Shown: positions 61,543 to 64,000 of the stretch, in pieces | Layout: each line of letters opens with the position of its first letter | How positions within the stretch are numbered: position 1 is the first letter of the stretch | DNA from: Methylotuvimicrobium alcaliphilum 20Z | GTDB lineage: Bacteria; Pseudomonadota; Gammaproteobacteria; Methylococcales; Methylomonadaceae | DNA length: 64,000 nucleotides | Reading direction: 5' to 3' | NCBI RefSeq assembly: GCF_000968535.2 | Contig: NC_016112.1 | Coordinates: 1,302,001 to 1,366,000 of the forward strand | Program-made: the position numbers and the translations under genes | The notes under the pieces: generated by a model | Database searches by the model: none | What the model saw: only the letters and a program-made list of their open reading frames with translations | Told to the model about the DNA's origin: nothing

Positions 61543-61604
61543 CTTTCACCTGATAGTCGATGTTTGGGTAAAAAGGGAGTAAAGGTATGGATTTTCAATA
61601 AGCC

Positions 61605-62234
61605 TCAAGCAGCTTGCAAGATATGGCTTATTTCATCGAGCATGCTTCGATAGTCGAGATAGTCAATGCGAATGGCGACCAATTCGTCATTATGCTGCAA
61701 GCGTAAGGACGGATAACTCGATACGCCCATGTTTCGAGCCAATTGAATTTCTTGCTGTAATTCATCTTCAATCGCCGGGCTCAACAAGCCTTTACCGAAT
61801 AAAGAGGTATCTAAGCCGATTTCGGCGGCGCATTCCAGAAGCGTGCCAGTCAGCGACGGGTTTTTGGCGCGTTCATAATAGGCCGACTGGATAGCCTTTA
61901 GCATGGGGATCTCATGATCGGGACTTTGCTTTCTGGCCGCTAATAGCGCACGACAAGCCGGATAAGTTGAGCGGATCGGCGTATTGACAGCCCAAAATTC
62001 GAAATTAAAACGGACTTCGGGTACGGTTTGCTCGATTCGGCGCCAGTTTTGTTGAATGGTTTGCCGCATAGACTCGGGCATCGGCGTGGTGGAGTCCGGA
62101 GCCAAACCGCCCAGCAGGTAAATCAAACGGATAGATTGTGGTAGGTTGCTTTGTAAGGCGCTAAAGCTTGAGCGAAATGCATAGCACCAACTGCACATGG
62201 GATCATGGATATAGAATAAACGTGTTGTCGGCAT
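61605..62234 (-). CDS. DsbA-family thiol oxidoreductase (FrnE-like, COG3531)
   Basis: 209 aa. The CxxC motif is in FYIHDPMCSWCYAFRSSFSA (about residue 18), and the helical insertion includes PACRALLAARKQS. The cis-Pro area reads SSYPSLRLQ. No signal peptide, so it is probably cytosolic. ATG 62234 is chosen; the upstream extension to 62294 lacks family similarity. Same strand as the methyltransferase. Confidence 0.83.
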   Translation of the reverse strand: MPTTRLFYIHDPMCSWCYAFRSSFSALQSNLPQSIRLIYLLGGLAPDSTTPMPESMRQTIQQNWRRIEQTVPEVRFNFEFWAVNTPIRSTYPACRALLAARKQSPDHEIPMLKAIQSAYYERAKNPSLTGTLLECAAEIGLDTSLFGKGLLSPAIEDELQQEIQLARNMGVSSYPSLRLQHNDELVAIRIDYLDYRSMLDEISHILQAA

Positions 62235-62425
62235 GGTCAGTCTACGTGCAATAAAATGTCCCTCATTGTAACCAGTGCTTTCAAATTGCGTCAAAACACG
62301 AAAAAGCCAAGCCTACGAACCCCGCAAATAAATAGGGAAGTTATTGACCAAATCCTTATTTCTTGCGGACATGGGAGAGGGTGCTTAAACTAAGCGGGTT
62401 ATAAATTCATTTCCAACATAATTTT

Positions 62426-63244
62426 ATGAAATCAACTGCCAAAATCGTTTTCGGTTTGGTTATGACAGCCTTGCTCGGCGCATGCGTCGCGCCAAAGCCT
62501 GCCGCTATTTCCGACAATACTTTCGCTACCACCGCTGCCGCCGAGCCGCAAGCTCAGCCCGGTCGGAACCTTTATTTTATCCCTCCGCCGCCGTCGTCGT
62601 TGGATGGTCAAAGAACTGTCGAAGATGTCCTACAGGCTTACGGCCCGTATGCAACGCTCAAGCTTGCATCCTATTTCGCCAAGGCCAATGTTTCTTATCC
62701 GCCGCAGAAAGTCGCCTTTATCGCTCTGAAACAGGAAAAAAAACTGGAGCTATGGGCTAGAGACAGCGGCGAATTTCGGTTTATCCGCGACTATGATATT
62801 CAGGCCGCCAGCGGCGTGGCGGGCCCTAAATTACGTCAAGGCGACGAGCAAGTGCCGGAGGGTATTTACCGTATCGAGGGGTTGAACCCAAACAGTCATT
62901 ATCACCTGTCGATGAAGATCAATTACCCTAACGAATTCGATCGATTTCATGCCTGGCAGGAAGGACGTAGCAAGCCGGGGGCGGATATTTTCATCCATGG
63001 CAAAGCCAGCTCCATCGGTTGCCTGGCCATGGGCGATGAGGCAATAGAAGAGCTTTTCGTGTTGACCGCGAATGTGGGCGTCGACAATGTAAAGGTCGTG
63101 ATTGCACCGCATGATCCCAGGGTTTATCCTCTGGTGGCCGACACTGAAAAACTACCCGGTTGGACCCTTGAACTTTATTCGAGTATCTCCCGTGAAATCC
63201 ATGCGTTGTCTCCTACAGTGAAGTCGGTAAAAACCGGGTTGTGA
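62426..63244 (+). CDS. YafK-like L,D-transpeptidase lipoprotein
   Basis: 272 aa. Lipobox ALLGACVAPK near residue 20. YkuD-type catalytic motif FIHGKASSIGCLAMGDEAIE (HG, SxGC, about residue 195), and upstream KVAFIALKQEKKLELWARD. The E. coli YafK (DpaA) cuts peptidoglycan-lipoprotein cross-links. Function by homology only. Confidence 0.83.
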   Translation: MKSTAKIVFGLVMTALLGACVAPKPAAISDNTFATTAAAEPQAQPGRNLYFIPPPPSSLDGQRTVEDVLQAYGPYATLKLASYFAKANVSYPPQKVAFIALKQEKKLELWARDSGEFRFIRDYDIQAASGVAGPKLRQGDEQVPEGIYRIEGLNPNSHYHLSMKINYPNEFDRFHAWQEGRSKPGADIFIHGKASSIGCLAMGDEAIEELFVLTANVGVDNVKVVIAPHDPRVYPLVADTEKLPGWTLELYSSISREIHALSPTVKSVKTGL

Positions 63245-63463
63245 TCATCAGGACCGGATTTTTCATTATTCCCAAGTTCTGCGGGGCGCTGCTTCGTAAC
63301 CCTTAAGTTAAGCCTTGACAGAATAAGTAATTCGGGCATTCAGGCTCGAATGCGCTTCAAAAGCTTGCCATCCATGGCACTGGATTCCGCCAGTCCATGG
63401 CGGAATCACGGGCTTCCCTTGGCTTAATGGTAGTGGGACGCTACGGGGCATCATTGGGGGGGC
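63245..63463. repeat. Family A repeat (about 63296-63433)
   Basis: Contains CTTAAGTTAAGCCTTGAC and CCCTTGGCTTAATGGTAGTG ends and ATTCCGCCAGTCCATGGCGG in the middle, the same as at 3355. It lies between convergent genes. Confidence 0.65.
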
Positions 63464-64000
63464 TTATCTTAGAGACAGTTCTCGAGCGATACGATTTCTC
63501 AATTGATAAGGTACATTTTCATTCATCACGATGGCAAAAGGCTGCCATTCGCCGCGTTTTACCAAATAACCTGCTAACGAACTGACGCCCGTTAAAGTCC
63601 CGGTTTTCGCGTAGACGCCGGGCTCGATTTCCGGTAATAAGTGTTTCCATGGTCGGAAGGCTTGCAAGAGTTCGGTCAACTGCTGCGGCGAAAGACGGTT
63701 ATTACGAGATAAGCCGGCGCCATCCTCAAATGTAAAATTCTCCCAAGCGAACTGTCGAGATAAGGATTCTTCCATGTATCGCTGAACATCGGCGGTATTC
63801 GCCGGGCGTTGATAGGTTTCCGAACTCAGCATCAAAATTAGCTGATTAGCAACGAAATTAGTCGAATATTTCAACATCGTCCGCACGATTTCGCCGAGTG
63901 TTTTGCTATTGGTGTGCGTATAAAATACAGGTTGATTCGGTACTTTGCCGAAAACGATTCGCGGATCGACCTCAATTCCTTGTACCCGTAAAAAGGCAGC
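63464..64000 (-). CDS. dacB: D-alanyl-D-alanine carboxypeptidase, PBP4/DacB type (3' part)
   Basis: C-terminal part, open to the window edge (about 178 residues). MLKYSTNFVANQL is followed by DGAGLSRNNRLSPQQL (SxN motif) and YAKTGTLTGVSSLAGYLV (KTG motif), the class C PBP4/S13 peptidase signature. It cuts peptidoglycan peptides in the periplasm. The SxxK motif lies upstream of the window. Confidence 0.87.
   Translation of the reverse strand, partial: AAFLRVQGIEVDPRIVFGKVPNQPVFYTHTNSKTLGEIVRTMLKYSTNFVANQLILMLSSETYQRPANTADVQRYMEESLSRQFAWENFTFEDGAGLSRNNRLSPQQLTELLQAFRPWKHLLPEIEPGVYAKTGTLTGVSSLAGYLVKRGEWQPFAIVMNENVPYQLRNRIARELSLR

Overview
The window reads as a chromosomal stretch of a gammaproteobacterium with moderate GC. 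The aerobic and microaerobic respiratory genes, the NO-handling cluster, the fused cytochrome oxidase and the dense small repeats suggest a methanotroph-like Methylococcales genome. That placement is inference: no methane oxidation gene lies in the window.

Layout. 1-3.3 kb: the end of a Wadjet (JetC/JetD) plasmid-defence operon with an unexpected Rossmann-fold dehydrogenase between jetC and jetD. 3.9-5.5 kb: a SulP anion transporter. 5.7-10.8 kb: a nitric-oxide module (Fe-S-type regulator, truncated haemoglobin, 2Fe-2S/flavin reductase, small membrane protein, NorC, NorB). 11.7-19.3 kb: metabolic genes (YgjP-like metalloprotein, thioredoxin-like protein, membrane-fused spermidine-synthase-like protein, ABM monooxygenase, Fe-ADH, PaaK-like ligase). 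19.9-25.2 kb: a haem-copper oxidase cluster with subunits I and III fused. 25.4-27.8 kb: a compact type III PKS, acyl carrier protein and hydrolase group.

28.9-49.8 kb is an accessory island. It holds toxin-antitoxin genes and remnants; a methyltransferase overlapping a PLD/helicase/S24-like fusion; a sedentary integron with a broken integrase, two clear attC sites and three cassettes; a duplicated segment split by a MITE that itself carries an IS1182-type element; a Uma2-family gene dismantled by insertions; and several TA pairs. The third integron cassette is the best candidate for an undescribed system: an Mrr-nuclease/SF2-helicase gene followed 2 bp later by a large protein with a sigma-70 region-4-like motif.

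50.9-52.6 kb: a three-lipoprotein operon (CsgG-like, DUF4810, GNA1162). 53.3-57.9 kb: a TacAT-type GNAT toxin pair, then a phosphorothioation-associated methyltransferase and a DndA/IscS-type cysteine desulfurase without dndBCDE in view. 58.5-64 kb: SHOCT and SWIM proteins, a methyltransferase, a DsbA-family protein, a YafK-like L,D-transpeptidase and the end of a PBP4-type carboxypeptidase.

Intergenic space is filled by at least six small dispersed repeat families. Two of them (called B and C here) have terminal inverted repeats and exact 8-bp target duplications at several sites, which is direct evidence of transposition. No transposase with matching ends was found, so they probably move in trans. 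No rRNA, tRNA or CRISPR array was recognised.
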